Below are positions 25,143 to 33,034 of a DNA stretch of 64,000 bases, piece by piece. Numbering within the stretch: position 1 is the stretch's first letter; each line of letters opens with the position of its first letter. The translations under genes were made by a program, and so were the position numbers. The notes below the pieces were generated by a model. That model was not told the DNA's origin, made no database searches, and saw only the letters and a program-made list of their open reading frames with translations. Source of the DNA: Bryobacteraceae bacterium (GTDB taxonomy: Bacteria; Acidobacteriota; Terriglobia; Bryobacterales; Bryobacteraceae); assembly GCA_041394945.1 (NCBI GenBank), contig JAWKHH010000001.1, positions 1,736,001 to 1,800,000 on the forward strand, in the 5' to 3' direction.

Positions 25143-26102
25143 TCAGGACGCTACGGATTCGAGCGCCAGGTGCGCCTGGTACACCCGCAGGTTGTCCATC
25201 GGACGCGCATCGAGGCCCACCATCCCCGGCGGCAGCGAGACTCCGGACCAATCGGCCCTCTTCCCGTTGATCACCGCGCGAAGGGTTCCGTTATCGAAAT
25301 CGATCCGAAGGTCGTGCATGCTGCGGTTCATCCGCGCAAGATCGAGAACGCCTTCCAACCGGGACCGCTCGCGGCCCTCGATCCGCGACGCCCGCAGCCG
25401 CAGGTATCTGGCATCGCTGTCCACTTCCAATTCGTGCGTCCGGCCGCTGCCATCGGCGCCCAGCAGAAACCGCGCCCGCCCTGAATCGGCGAGTGAAAAC
25501 CGGTAGGCGAGCGAACCGCTTGCCGCCAGCGGCATCGCGCGGTAGAGCACCGCGCCCAGCGGCTGCATCCACCCGCTCTCGATCCGCCACGGCGCGTCGA
25601 GCTTGCCCGCGCCCGACCAATCGCTCGGCGCTTCGCTCCGGTAGCGCGACCAGTCCGCGATATCCGTTTCCCGCACTCGCCCCGCCGTCTTCCCTTCCGG
25701 TGAACCGATCGCCGCGGCCCAATCCAACCGGCGCCCGAACCCCAGCGCGCCCGCCACCAACGTCGCCGCGAACGCTCCGCGCGTCCACTTCGCGTAGGCC
25801 GCCTCGCGCTCCCGCGCAAACTCCACCGCCTTCGTCGGATTGTTGCGGATCGCCGGCAAATTCACCGAGCAGGCGTGCGAACAACATTCCATCCCGAGTA
25901 TCCGCCGCGCCAGCGGGATCGGCCGCCGGCAGCACGAACACCGCATCGGATTCAGATCTCGCCGGTACGCCAGTTCGCGCGAGTGCCGGTGCCCGGAATC
26001 CAGCCGGTATTCCACTTCCGAACAGTACCAGTGCCCCTGGATCCGGCGCCATAAAGGGATCGATTTACCGCAAAACAAGCAGTGCATCGCATGATGTGAC
26101 AT
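25143..26102 (-). CDS. Membrane-anchored protein with two CxxC zinc-ribbon modules, unknown function
   Basis: 319 residues. The first 80 residues hold two copies of one module, C-x2-C-x3-IPL-x-RRI-x-G-x3-CS, with cysteines 8/11/27 and 55/58/74 plus C78; this is probably a zinc-binding domain. One hydrophobic segment follows at about 108-120, then an outside part of about 190 residues that looks like a concanavalin/LamG-type beta-sandwich (LRIDFDNGTLRAVINGK, YRFSLADSGRARFLLGADG). I recognise no named family for the whole. GGAG lies about seven bases before the ATG at 26102. A zinc-ribbon inside joined to a lectin-like domain outside is an odd combination. Confidence 0.72.
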   Translation of the reverse strand: MSHHAMHCLFCGKSIPLWRRIQGHWYCSEVEYRLDSGHRHSRELAYRRDLNPMRCSCCRRPIPLARRILGMECCSHACSVNLPAIRNNPTKAVEFAREREAAYAKWTRGAFAATLVAGALGFGRRLDWAAAIGSPEGKTAGRVRETDIADWSRYRSEAPSDWSGAGKLDAPWRIESGWMQPLGAVLYRAMPLAASGSLAYRFSLADSGRARFLLGADGSGRTHELEVDSDARYLRLRASRIEGRERSRLEGVLDLARMNRSMHDLRIDFDNGTLRAVINGKRADWSGVSLPPGMVGLDARPMDNLRVYQAHLALESVAS

Positions 26103-26151
26103 CGAAGGTCTCCGATGTTCTCATCGGCGGTGATCCATGCAGCTTGAGGAA

Positions 26152-26838
26152 TTATTGCAACCGCAGCCGCCCGAACGCCTTCGGCGTGTGGTACGACGGA
26201 TTTCCCACCGGCCGCCAAGCGATGTATTTCCGGTCCGGATTATTCCCCTCGATCCGATACAAGTTCAACCGCAATTCGTTCCCCGCCTTGATCTCCCTCG
26301 GGTCAATCGCCGTCCACGGAATCCGGATTTCGCAGTACCACCGCTTCCGCTCTTGATCCACGAAGGAACGCGCCGACATCCCCGAATTCCACAACCAGTC
26401 CGTCGGCCGCCCCTGACGGTCCTTGTCCACATCCAGGTCCACCCATTCCTCCTGCGGCGTCACCTCGAACTCCTTGTACCGGTTGATCCGCTCCAGATCA
26501 TGGCCGATGAATACCTCGACGACATCGTTCTCCCAGATGCCGAACGTCTCCGTGATCCGCTCCGGCTTCGAACGCAGGTTCATCCGCTCGAAATCGCTCA
26601 CGAACAAGAAATACAGGTTGGCCCCGGTCCATCGCGAACGGATTTCCGTTCGCGCTCCCGCCACCGGCTTCCCATAACGGTCGTTCGACGTTTCGACGCC
26701 CGGCACGCCCCGCCAGTTCGCCGACAACGGATTCGCGGTCAGATCGAAATCCTCGGACGCTCGAAAACTTGGCATCACCGCCTGCTCGGCCAACGCCGCT
26801 GAGCTGGCCAATGCCAGAATCGTCAATCGCTGCAACAT
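26152..26838 (-). CDS. Secreted CBM9-like carbohydrate-binding protein
   Basis: 228 residues with a signal peptide (MLQRLTILALASSAALA). Nearly the whole mature protein is a carbohydrate-binding family 9-like beta-sandwich: WRGVPGVETSNDRYGKPV, RSRWTGANLYFLFVSDFE, WENDVVEVFIG, YKEFEVTPQEEWVDLDVD and RKYIAWRPVGNPSYHTPKAF. No catalytic domain is attached. It probably binds sugars outside the cell. A TACAAT box six bases before the ATG predicts a leaderless mRNA. It precedes the zinc-ribbon gene on the same strand by 49 bases. Confidence 0.82.
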   Translation of the reverse strand: MLQRLTILALASSAALAEQAVMPSFRASEDFDLTANPLSANWRGVPGVETSNDRYGKPVAGARTEIRSRWTGANLYFLFVSDFERMNLRSKPERITETFGIWENDVVEVFIGHDLERINRYKEFEVTPQEEWVDLDVDKDRQGRPTDWLWNSGMSARSFVDQERKRWYCEIRIPWTAIDPREIKAGNELRLNLYRIEGNNPDRKYIAWRPVGNPSYHTPKAFGRLRLQ

Positions 26839-26842
26839 GGCG

Positions 26843-28675
26843 TCATTGTACGCCAGCCGGCGCCTCCGCCCCCGCCTCCACTGGCTCCTGCCCAAAGTGA
26901 TCCCGGATGCGCCGCGCCGCCGCCTTGCCCACCACCGCCGCCAGCGCTTCCTCGCTCGCCGCGCGCACCGCCTCCACGCTTCCCAGCCCGCGCAGCAGTT
27001 TCTTCCGCGTCTCCGGACCCACGCCCTTGATCTCCCCCAATTCGCTCGCCAGCCGCTTGGCCCCGCGCCTCTCCCGGTGGAACGTCACCGCGAACCGGTG
27101 CGCCTCGTCGCGGATCGTCTGGATCAGGTGCAGCACGGGCGAGAACCGGTCAAGCACCACCGGCTCGTCCTCCTGCCCGAACACGTAAATGATCTCTTCC
27201 TTCTTCGCGATCGACGCCAGCGGCTGGTTGACCACACCCAGCGCTTCGAGCGCCTCCGCCGCCGCGTGCAGTTGCCCCAGCCCGCCGTCGATCAGCACCA
27301 GCGACGGCATCGGCTTCTCCTCCTCGCGCAGCCGGCCATAGCGCCGCGTCACCACCTCCCGCATCGACGCGAAATCGTCGTTACGGTCATGCGAGCGAAT
27401 GATGAACTTCCGATAGTCGGATTTCTTCATCCGCCCCTTCTCCCAAACCACCATGCTCGCCACCGTATCGGTGCCCTGCAGATGCGAGATGTCGAAGCAC
27501 TCGATCCGCTCCGGCAGCGCCGCGAGCCCCAGAGCGTCGCGGGCCGCTTCCCGAATCGCGTCGCGCGTCGGCGCCAGCACCCGGAACCGCTGCTCGAAGC
27601 TGTGCCTGGCGTTGGTCTCCACCAGTTCGAGCATGTGCTTCTTCTCGCCCCGCTGCGGCGTCACGATGCGGAATCGACGCGCCCGCTTCTCAGTGAACAG
27701 TTCCTCGAGCAGCTCGCGGTCTTCGAAGTCGGCCGGCACGTGCACCTGGTCCGGCAGGTAACGGCTCTCGAGATAGACCTGCTTCAGCAGCGCGGAGGTG
27801 AACTCGGCGCTGTCGAAGTCGTGCTGCTCCTCCCAGTAGAAGTCCCGCCGGTCCACGATCCGCCCGTTCCGCAAATGGAACAGGTTGGCCGCCACCAGCG
27901 GCGGCTCCGCGTACACGGCGAGAATATCGGTGTTATCCCCCGACGCCGCCGCCATCTTTTGCTTTTCTTCCAGTTCCTCCACCGTCGACAACAGATCCCG
28001 CAGCGCCGCCGCCCGTTCGAACTCCAAGCCCTCCGCGGCCGCTTCCATCCGCTCTTTCAACTGCCGCGCCAAATCGCGGTTGCGCCCCTCCAGGAACATC
28101 CGCGTATCGCGCACGGCCCCGGCATAGGCGTCGTCCGTCGTCAGCCCTTCCACGCACGGACCCAGACAGCGGTGGATGTGGAACTCCAGGCACGGCTGCG
28201 GATGCGTCCGCGTCAGGTCCACCCGGCACGACGGCACCTTGAAGTTCCGGTGAATGAAGTCCACCAGCCGATGCGCCAGGTTTCCAGGGAAGTACGGACC
28301 GAAGTAGGTCTGCCCCCGCTGCAGCCGCCGCGTCACGTACACGCGCGGATACTTTTCGTGCGTGATCCGGATATACGGGTATGTTTTGTCGTCGCGCAGC
28401 AGCACATTGAAGCGAGGCTTGTACTGCTTGATGAGATTGTTCTCGAGCGCCAGAGCTTCCTTCTCGTTGTCAACAAGGATGTAGTGGATGTCCCGCGCCT
28501 CGGAAATGAGCGTGCCCGTGCGCGAATCGGCGAGCCGGTCTTCGGTGAAATAGCTCCGCACGCGCGCCCGCAGACTCTTCGCCTTGCCTACATAGAGCAC
28601 GGCGCCGCCCCCGTCTTTGTACAGATACACGCCCGGCGCGGGCGGCAACTGCGAGGCTTTCTCCCGAAGGTCCAT
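26843..28675 (-). CDS. uvrC: UvrABC system protein C
   Basis: 610 residues, the length of Escherichia coli UvrC. It makes both incisions around a DNA lesion during nucleotide excision repair. Visible parts: GIY-YIG nuclease (PGVYLYKDGGGAVLYVGKAK) for the 3' cut, a Cys-rich stretch (HPQPCLEFHIHRCLGPC), a UVR UvrB-binding helix pair around LARQLKERMEAAAEGLEFER, an RNase H-like domain (FDISHLQGTD, LVLIDGGLGQ) for the 5' cut, and C-terminal helix-hairpin-helix (GVGPETRKKLLRGLGSVEAV). The ATG at 28675 is directly before the conserved N-terminus. Confidence 0.97.
   Translation of the reverse strand: MDLREKASQLPPAPGVYLYKDGGGAVLYVGKAKSLRARVRSYFTEDRLADSRTGTLISEARDIHYILVDNEKEALALENNLIKQYKPRFNVLLRDDKTYPYIRITHEKYPRVYVTRRLQRGQTYFGPYFPGNLAHRLVDFIHRNFKVPSCRVDLTRTHPQPCLEFHIHRCLGPCVEGLTTDDAYAGAVRDTRMFLEGRNRDLARQLKERMEAAAEGLEFERAAALRDLLSTVEELEEKQKMAAASGDNTDILAVYAEPPLVAANLFHLRNGRIVDRRDFYWEEQHDFDSAEFTSALLKQVYLESRYLPDQVHVPADFEDRELLEELFTEKRARRFRIVTPQRGEKKHMLELVETNARHSFEQRFRVLAPTRDAIREAARDALGLAALPERIECFDISHLQGTDTVASMVVWEKGRMKKSDYRKFIIRSHDRNDDFASMREVVTRRYGRLREEEKPMPSLVLIDGGLGQLHAAAEALEALGVVNQPLASIAKKEEIIYVFGQEDEPVVLDRFSPVLHLIQTIRDEAHRFAVTFHRERRGAKRLASELGEIKGVGPETRKKLLRGLGSVEAVRAASEEALAAVVGKAAARRIRDHFGQEPVEAGAEAPAGVQ
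26845..26850 (-). promoter_or_regulatory. -10 box TACAAT, leaderless-type, for the CBM9-like gene
   Basis: On the minus strand TACAAT is followed by exactly six bases (GACGCC) and the ATG at 26838. The box lies within the last codons of uvrC. No -35 is visible. Confidence 0.5.
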
Positions 28676-28691
28676 CTTGAGCGAGGTCCGG

Positions 28692-28697
28692 TACAAT
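28692..28697 (+). promoter_or_regulatory. -10 box TACAAT, leaderless-type, for the small TPR gene
   Basis: TACAAT is followed by TTAATT and then the GTG at 28704, again six bases. It lies in the 28-base gap between divergent uvrC and the TPR gene, which is too short for a promoter with a long leader. Confidence 0.55.
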
Positions 28698-28703
28698 TTA
28701 ATT

Positions 28704-29120
28704 GTGCCACGGGCTGTTTTTCTGCTGTTCCTCGCGGCTGCGCTCGCACTGAACGGTGACGACCGCAAGCCGCCGCCGGAGAAATCAGCCCCGCCGGCCG
28801 CCGAACAAACGCCCGCCGAGCCTCCCGAGGAAGACGTCACCCTCGCCGAAAAAGAGTACGCCTTCAACCCGCTTCAGGCACAGAAGGAACTCACCGTCGG
28901 CAACTTCTACTTCAAGAAGGGCAGCTATGCCGCCGCCGCCGCCCGCTTTCTCGAAGCCACGCGCTGGAACCCGGCCTTCGCCGACGCCTACCTCCGCCTC
29001 GCCGAAACGCACGAGAAGATGGGCAACAAGGAAAAGGCGCGCGAAGCCTACGCGCAGTTCCTCGAAGCCGCCCCCGACCACAAGCGCGCCGCCGCCATCA
29101 AAAAGAAGCTCGGCCGCTGA
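28704..29120 (+). CDS. Small exported TPR protein
   Basis: 138 residues. Signal-like start (PRAVFLLFLAAALAL), then a low-complexity Pro/Glu/Ala stretch (about 20-50) and two TPR-like repeats (NFYFKKGSYAAAAARFLEAT and DAYLRLAETHEKMGNKEKAR). The layout resembles small BamD/YbgF-like periplasmic adaptors, but it lacks a lipobox and is shorter. The GTG at 28704 is favoured by the -10 box six bases upstream. It probably binds other envelope proteins; the partner is unknown. Confidence 0.75.
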   Translation: MPRAVFLLFLAAALALNGDDRKPPPEKSAPPAAEQTPAEPPEEDVTLAEKEYAFNPLQAQKELTVGNFYFKKGSYAAAAARFLEATRWNPAFADAYLRLAETHEKMGNKEKAREAYAQFLEAAPDHKRAAAIKKKLGR

Positions 29121-29412
29121 AACGCCCCGCGAGCGTCGTACAAGGACTCACCTCATTCCGCGAGTCCCAGATGCGGCAATTTGTCGCAGGCGAGTCTCGA
29201 ACTCCAAGAAAAGTAACCCGGTCGTGACAACATGGCACCCTCCGCGGTTGACCGTCATCGCATGATGTGTTACCGATATCGTTACTGGCTCGAAGCGATC
29301 CCGGCCGGCATTTCCAGGGGCCGGATCGCCTTGGCCGTATTTGCCGTCTGGAGTGCGGCGCCTGGCCTTCGAACGTCGCTGACCGGCGGGACTGAGCCAA
29401 AAAGGAGTAAGA
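29121..29412 (+). other. Intergenic region without recognised features
   Basis: About 290 bases between the TPR gene and the cytochrome gene. I see no tRNA, no convincing hairpin and no protein-like open frame. The only supported element is the ribosome binding site AAAAGGAGTAAGA directly before the ATG at 29413. The length suggests a long leader or an unrecognised promoter for the cytochrome gene. Confidence 0.5.
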
Positions 29413-29820
29413 ATGAACCTACGAATCCTAATCGGAACGAGTGCCTTCGTGATGGCCTTTCAAGCGGCCGCGATCGGACAATCCGTCGAAGAGTACCAAC
29501 CGCTGATGCGCGCCGCGGCCGGGGCAAACGGCAAGCTCCAGAAGACGGTCGGTACCGACCTTGCCGCCGCACCGGCGCTCGCCGCCGATGTGAAATCCGC
29601 CTACAAAGCCCTTGAGGACTTCTGGGCGAAGCACAAAGTCGCCGATGCCCAGGAGATGTCGAAGAAGGGGCAGGAAGCCGCGGATGAAGTGGCCACGGCC
29701 GCCAAGGCCGGGAATCAGCAGGAGGCCGTCGCGGCGGCGAAGAAGATCGGCGCCACCTGCCAGGGTTGCCACATGGCTCACCGGGACAAAGGCGCGGACG
29801 GTAAGTTCATCATCAAGTAG
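29413..29820 (+). CDS. Secreted cytochrome c'-like protein with C-terminal CQGCH
   Basis: 135 residues with a signal peptide (NLRILIGTSAFVMAFQAAAIGQ). The mature part is Ala/Lys-rich and helical, ending with heme motif CQGCH at 116-120 followed by MAHRDK. It shares the CxGCHxAH ending with the protein at 15807-16211, so they look like two members of one small family. AAAAGGAG precedes the ATG. It stands alone, between a long leader and a terminator-like hairpin. A possible role is periplasmic electron transfer or binding of NO/CO, as known for cytochromes c'. Confidence 0.78.
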   Translation: MNLRILIGTSAFVMAFQAAAIGQSVEEYQPLMRAAAGANGKLQKTVGTDLAAAPALAADVKSAYKALEDFWAKHKVADAQEMSKKGQEAADEVATAAKAGNQQEAVAAAKKIGATCQGCHMAHRDKGADGKFIIK

Positions 29821-29850
29821 CGCCGGACGTCCAGGCGTTCTGGAAACACG

Positions 29851-29882
29851 GGCCAGCGGGCAAAAATACACACCCGCTGGCC
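29851..29882. terminator. Perfect 10-bp hairpin between convergent genes
   Basis: GGCCAGCGGG (29851-29860) pairs perfectly with CCCGCTGGCC (29873-29882) around an A-rich 12-base loop. It lies between the stop of the cytochrome gene (+) and the stop of the beta-propeller gene (-), where a bidirectional terminator is expected. There is no T-run on either side. Confidence 0.6.
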
Positions 29883-29886
29883 ATCA

Positions 29887-31068
29887 TCACAAATCACCCG
29901 TGTCCACCACGTAGAGATTCATCCGCCCGCTCTCCTCCGACGTGTACAGCAGTTTCTTCCCATCCGGCGACCACACCGGCCGCGGCTCGTTCAGGTAAGG
30001 CCGCTGCGGCATCCATAGCCCCCAATTCCGGAACGGAAATCGGTCGTCGGCCGGTCCGGCCGGCCGCGCCCCCGTCGGGATCGTGACCAGTTGCTTCAAC
30101 TCGCCCGTCTGCGTATTCAACAGCGCGATCCCGTACCCGAGCGGACCGCCGTAGCAATCGGTGACGATCAGATGCGGCTTCAGTGGATGGTACGAAGGAT
30201 GCCCGCCCGGCACGTGGTGCTTCCCCGATAACACCCGCTCCGCGCCGGTGGCCGTGTCCACCTCGTACAGGCTCTGAAAGTTATCGAACACGCGCCGCCG
30301 CAAAAACAGCACCGCCTTCCCGTCCGGACGCCATCCCGGATGATGCAACTGCGCTGCCAGATGCTTCAGTTCGCGCCGCTCGTAGTTGTACAGGTACATC
30401 TCCACCAGCCGCGGAAACTCCTCCCGCGCCGCGTTCACGATGATGATCTCTCCACCCTTCGGATTGAACCGCGTGTTCTGCAGCCCGGAGGCCACATCGC
30501 GCACCAACTCCCGCGCCGGAGAGATCGCCAGCGCCTGCTCGTGCGTCACCAGTTTCTCGTACTTCCCCGAAGCCACGTCGAACAGCCCCCACTCCGGACC
30601 GCGCACGCATGAGATCTTCGTGAAGTCCGGACTCATCCGGTTGGCCTGCACCGGCGCCGGGATCTCGCGCGATTCGCCGCTCGCCAAGTCAATCACTCGG
30701 GACTTGCCGCCCTCGCTGTAGTACACCGTCTTCCCGCCCGGTCCCCAGAATTGGTTCACACCCACGTGGTAGTGCCCTTGGAGCGTCCCGCTGATGGCAT
30801 GAGCGTTGCGTCCATCGTCATCCATCACCATCAACCGTCCCGGATAGCGTCCGGTCGCGCTCAGCTTCGCCACATCGGCGTCGAAGCGGAAGAACAGCAC
30901 CCGTTTGCCGTCCGGACTCCACGGCTGGATGTCGTAATAGTGGTGCGTCTCGTGATGCGGACTCGCGTAACGAGTCACGTGTCTTCCCGTCACCGGATCG
31001 GTAAGGCGGATCGCTTCCGGCGGCTGGGCCAGCAACACCGCCGCTGGAAGAAGGGCGAACATTCGCAT
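29887..31068 (-). CDS. Secreted beta-propeller protein, oligogalacturonate-lyase-like
   Basis: 393 residues with a signal peptide (MRMFALLPAAVLLAQ). Repeated PD40/TolB-type blades are visible (WSPDGKRVLFFRFD, WRPDGKAVLFLRRR, WSPDGKKLLYTSEE), about seven in all. The opening VTGRHVTRYASPHHETHHYY and the middle GGHPSYHPLKPHLIVTD resemble oligogalacturonate lyases, whose metal-binding histidines come from these places. The match is distant, so it may be a lyase acting on uronic-acid oligomers or just a propeller adaptor. The start at 31068 removes a long non-native extension. Confidence 0.7.
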   Translation of the reverse strand: MRMFALLPAAVLLAQPPEAIRLTDPVTGRHVTRYASPHHETHHYYDIQPWSPDGKRVLFFRFDADVAKLSATGRYPGRLMVMDDDGRNAHAISGTLQGHYHVGVNQFWGPGGKTVYYSEGGKSRVIDLASGESREIPAPVQANRMSPDFTKISCVRGPEWGLFDVASGKYEKLVTHEQALAISPARELVRDVASGLQNTRFNPKGGEIIIVNAAREEFPRLVEMYLYNYERRELKHLAAQLHHPGWRPDGKAVLFLRRRVFDNFQSLYEVDTATGAERVLSGKHHVPGGHPSYHPLKPHLIVTDCYGGPLGYGIALLNTQTGELKQLVTIPTGARPAGPADDRFPFRNWGLWMPQRPYLNEPRPVWSPDGKKLLYTSEESGRMNLYVVDTGDL

Positions 31069-31137
31069 CGTTTCTTGATACCGCAGTTCCCCGACCCGCG
31101 CAAAACCGGCGCGGCGGTCGCCGGCAGCGATAACGGA

Positions 31138-31143
31138 TACAAT
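31138..31143 (+). promoter_or_regulatory. -10 box TACAAT for the YtxH-like gene
   Basis: TACAAT overlaps an in-frame ATG at 31142, which argues that translation starts instead at the ATG at 31163, about 13 bases after the expected transcription start and behind AAAGGA. Confidence 0.4.
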
Positions 31144-31162
31144 GAAAGCGAAAGGACTTTCC

Positions 31163-31429
31163 ATGGCCGACACCGACAATGATTCCCGCGCGATCTGGTT
31201 CCTGGCCGGGGCCGCGATCGGAGCCACAGTCGCCCTTCTCTTCGCACCCCAATCGGGCGAGGAGACGCGGCGTATCATCAAGGATCAGGCGAATCGCGGC
31301 AAGGACCGTCTCAGCGAATCCGGCCGCGACCTCGCGGATCGAAGCCGCGAGTTGTACGACAAGGGCCGCAGAATCGCCGACGAAGCCGCGGAACTCTTCG
31401 ACCGCGGCAAGCGCATGGCCCAAAGCTAA
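31163..31429 (+). CDS. YtxH-domain membrane-anchored protein
   Basis: 88 residues. One transmembrane segment near the N-terminus (WFLAGAAIGATVALLFAP) ends in the family-typical LFAPQSGEETRR, followed by a charged amphipathic helix. This is the YtxH-like layout of small stress-related envelope proteins. The ATG at 31163 has AAAGGA seven bases upstream. The function of the family is poorly known; general stress or membrane organisation is suspected. Confidence 0.8.
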   Translation: MADTDNDSRAIWFLAGAAIGATVALLFAPQSGEETRRIIKDQANRGKDRLSESGRDLADRSRELYDKGRRIADEAAELFDRGKRMAQS

Positions 31430-31434
31430 CCCCG

Positions 31435-31453
31435 CCCGGCTCCACCGGCCGGG
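31435..31453 (+). terminator. Short GC hairpin after the YtxH-like gene
   Basis: CCCGGC (31435-31440) pairs with GCCGGG (31448-31453) around a 7-base loop, directly after the stop codon and followed by TT only. It is a weak candidate terminator before the aldehyde dehydrogenase gene. Confidence 0.35.
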
Positions 31454-31483
31454 TTCCCGCCACCTGCGGACGGAGTGTATCCC

Positions 31484-33034
31484 ATGATCCTGCCGTTCCA
31501 GAACGAGCCGTATTCCGACTTCACGAAACCGGCAATCCGGGTTGCGATGGAGTGCGCCCTGGAGGGTGCGCGCAAGCACCTCGGAGCGCTTCATCCGCTT
31601 CGGATAGCCGGGCGCGCCGCGGAATCCGCTGAAACGTTCTCTTCCCTCAACCCCGCGAATCCCTCCGAAGTCATCGGCATTCACCCCGGCGCGACACCCG
31701 CGCAGGCCGCCGCCGCCGTGGACGCCGCCTGGCAGGCCTTTCCCGGCTGGTCCCGCACACCCGCCGTGGAGCGCGTCACGTATCTGATGGCCGCCGCCTC
31801 TCTGCTCAAGCGCCGCAAGAACGAATTCAACGCGCTCCTGATTCTCGAGGCCGGAAAGAGCTGGATCGAGGCCGAGGCCGAAACCTCGGAGGCCATCGAT
31901 TTCTGCGAGTACTACGGGCGTGAGATGCTCCGCTTCGAGTCGCCGGCGCCCTTGGTGCAATTGCGCGGTGAGCACGGCTGGCTTCGCTATCTGCCGCTGG
32001 GTCCGGCGGTGATCGTGGCGCCGTGGAACTTTCCGCTCGCGATCCTCTGCGGCATGACTGTCGCCGCCCTCGTCGCCGGAAACACCGTCGTCGTGAAGCC
32101 TTCGAGCGACACGCCCACCGTCGCCGCGCACTTCGTCGAACTGCTGCTCGAGGCCGGCTTTCCCTCCGAGGCGATTCAGTTTATCACCGGCGGCGGCGGC
32201 TCCATCGGCGACACCCTAGTCGCCCACCCGCGCACGCGCCTCATCTCCTTCACCGGATCGCGCGATGTCGGCCTGCGCATCAATCAACTGGCCGCCACGC
32301 CCCAGCCCGGACAGATCTGGATCAAGCGCGTCATCGCCGAAATGGGCGGCAAGGACGCCATCGTCGTTGACTCGACGGCCGACCTCGAAGCCGCCGCCGC
32401 GGGCGTCGTCGCCTCGGCTTTCGGCTACCAGGGACAGAAGTGCTCCGCATGCTCCCGCGCCATCGTCCACGACGCGGTCTATGATTCGTTCCTCGACATG
32501 ATCGCCGACCGCGCCGGCATGCTCTCCGTCGGCGCCCCGGCCGACCCGGCCCACACCTTCGGCCCGGTGATCAACGAGCACGCGCGGAAGACCATCCAGG
32601 GCTACATCGAGCGCGGGAAATCCGAAGCGCGCCTCGTCACCGGAGGCGGCGTACCGGCCGGCGACGGGTATTTCCTTGACCCCACCATCTTCGCCGACGT
32701 CGAGCCATCGAGCGTCCTGTTCCGCGAGGAAATCTTCGGACCCGTGCTCGCCGTTACCCGCGCCAGCAATTTCGAGCACGCCCTCGCGCTCGCCAACGAC
32801 ACCGAGTACGGCCTCACCGGAGCCGTCTACTCACGTACTCGCGAGCACCTCGACGCCGCGGCCGCGCACTTCTTCGTCGGCAATCTGTACCTGAATCGCA
32901 AATGCACGGGCGCGATGGTCGGAGCGCATCCCTTCGGCGGGTTCAACATGTCCGGCACAGACTCCAAAGCCGGCGGACCGGATTACCTGCTCCAGTTCCT
33001 GCAAGCGAAGGCGATCGCCGAAAAGACCGGCTAA
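31484..33034 (+). CDS. Aldehyde dehydrogenase, 1-pyrroline-5-carboxylate dehydrogenase-like
   Basis: 516-residue cytoplasmic NAD(P)-dependent enzyme. Catalytic C320 lies in GYQGQKCSACSR and the general base E286 in VIAEMGGKDAIVVD; GPAVIVAPWNFPLAILCGM and FTGSRDVGLRI shape the cofactor site. GYQGQKCSACSR and the N-terminal part are typical of the delta-1-pyrroline-5-carboxylate dehydrogenase group (PutA C-terminal half / RocA), which turns glutamate semialdehyde into glutamate in proline breakdown. No proline dehydrogenase is adjacent. ATG 31484 is preferred over GTG 31475 because GGAG is well spaced for it. Confidence 0.88.
   Translation: MILPFQNEPYSDFTKPAIRVAMECALEGARKHLGALHPLRIAGRAAESAETFSSLNPANPSEVIGIHPGATPAQAAAAVDAAWQAFPGWSRTPAVERVTYLMAAASLLKRRKNEFNALLILEAGKSWIEAEAETSEAIDFCEYYGREMLRFESPAPLVQLRGEHGWLRYLPLGPAVIVAPWNFPLAILCGMTVAALVAGNTVVVKPSSDTPTVAAHFVELLLEAGFPSEAIQFITGGGGSIGDTLVAHPRTRLISFTGSRDVGLRINQLAATPQPGQIWIKRVIAEMGGKDAIVVDSTADLEAAAAGVVASAFGYQGQKCSACSRAIVHDAVYDSFLDMIADRAGMLSVGAPADPAHTFGPVINEHARKTIQGYIERGKSEARLVTGGGVPAGDGYFLDPTIFADVEPSSVLFREEIFGPVLAVTRASNFEHALALANDTEYGLTGAVYSRTREHLDAAAAHFFVGNLYLNRKCTGAMVGAHPFGGFNMSGTDSKAGGPDYLLQFLQAKAIAEKTG

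Noticed and set aside
26837..28759. Long open frame on the plus strand opposite uvrC, with similar long frames at 1054-2574, 43817-45226 and 54283-56235
   Set aside because: All are Arg/His/Val-rich mirror frames of certain genes, caused by high GC at third codon positions. None has protein motifs or a signal peptide.
29165..29215. tRNA-like T-loop (GAGTTCGAGACTC) on the minus strand
   Set aside because: Only three base pairs of the T stem form, no acceptor stem partner or anticodon arm can be found, and no CCA follows.
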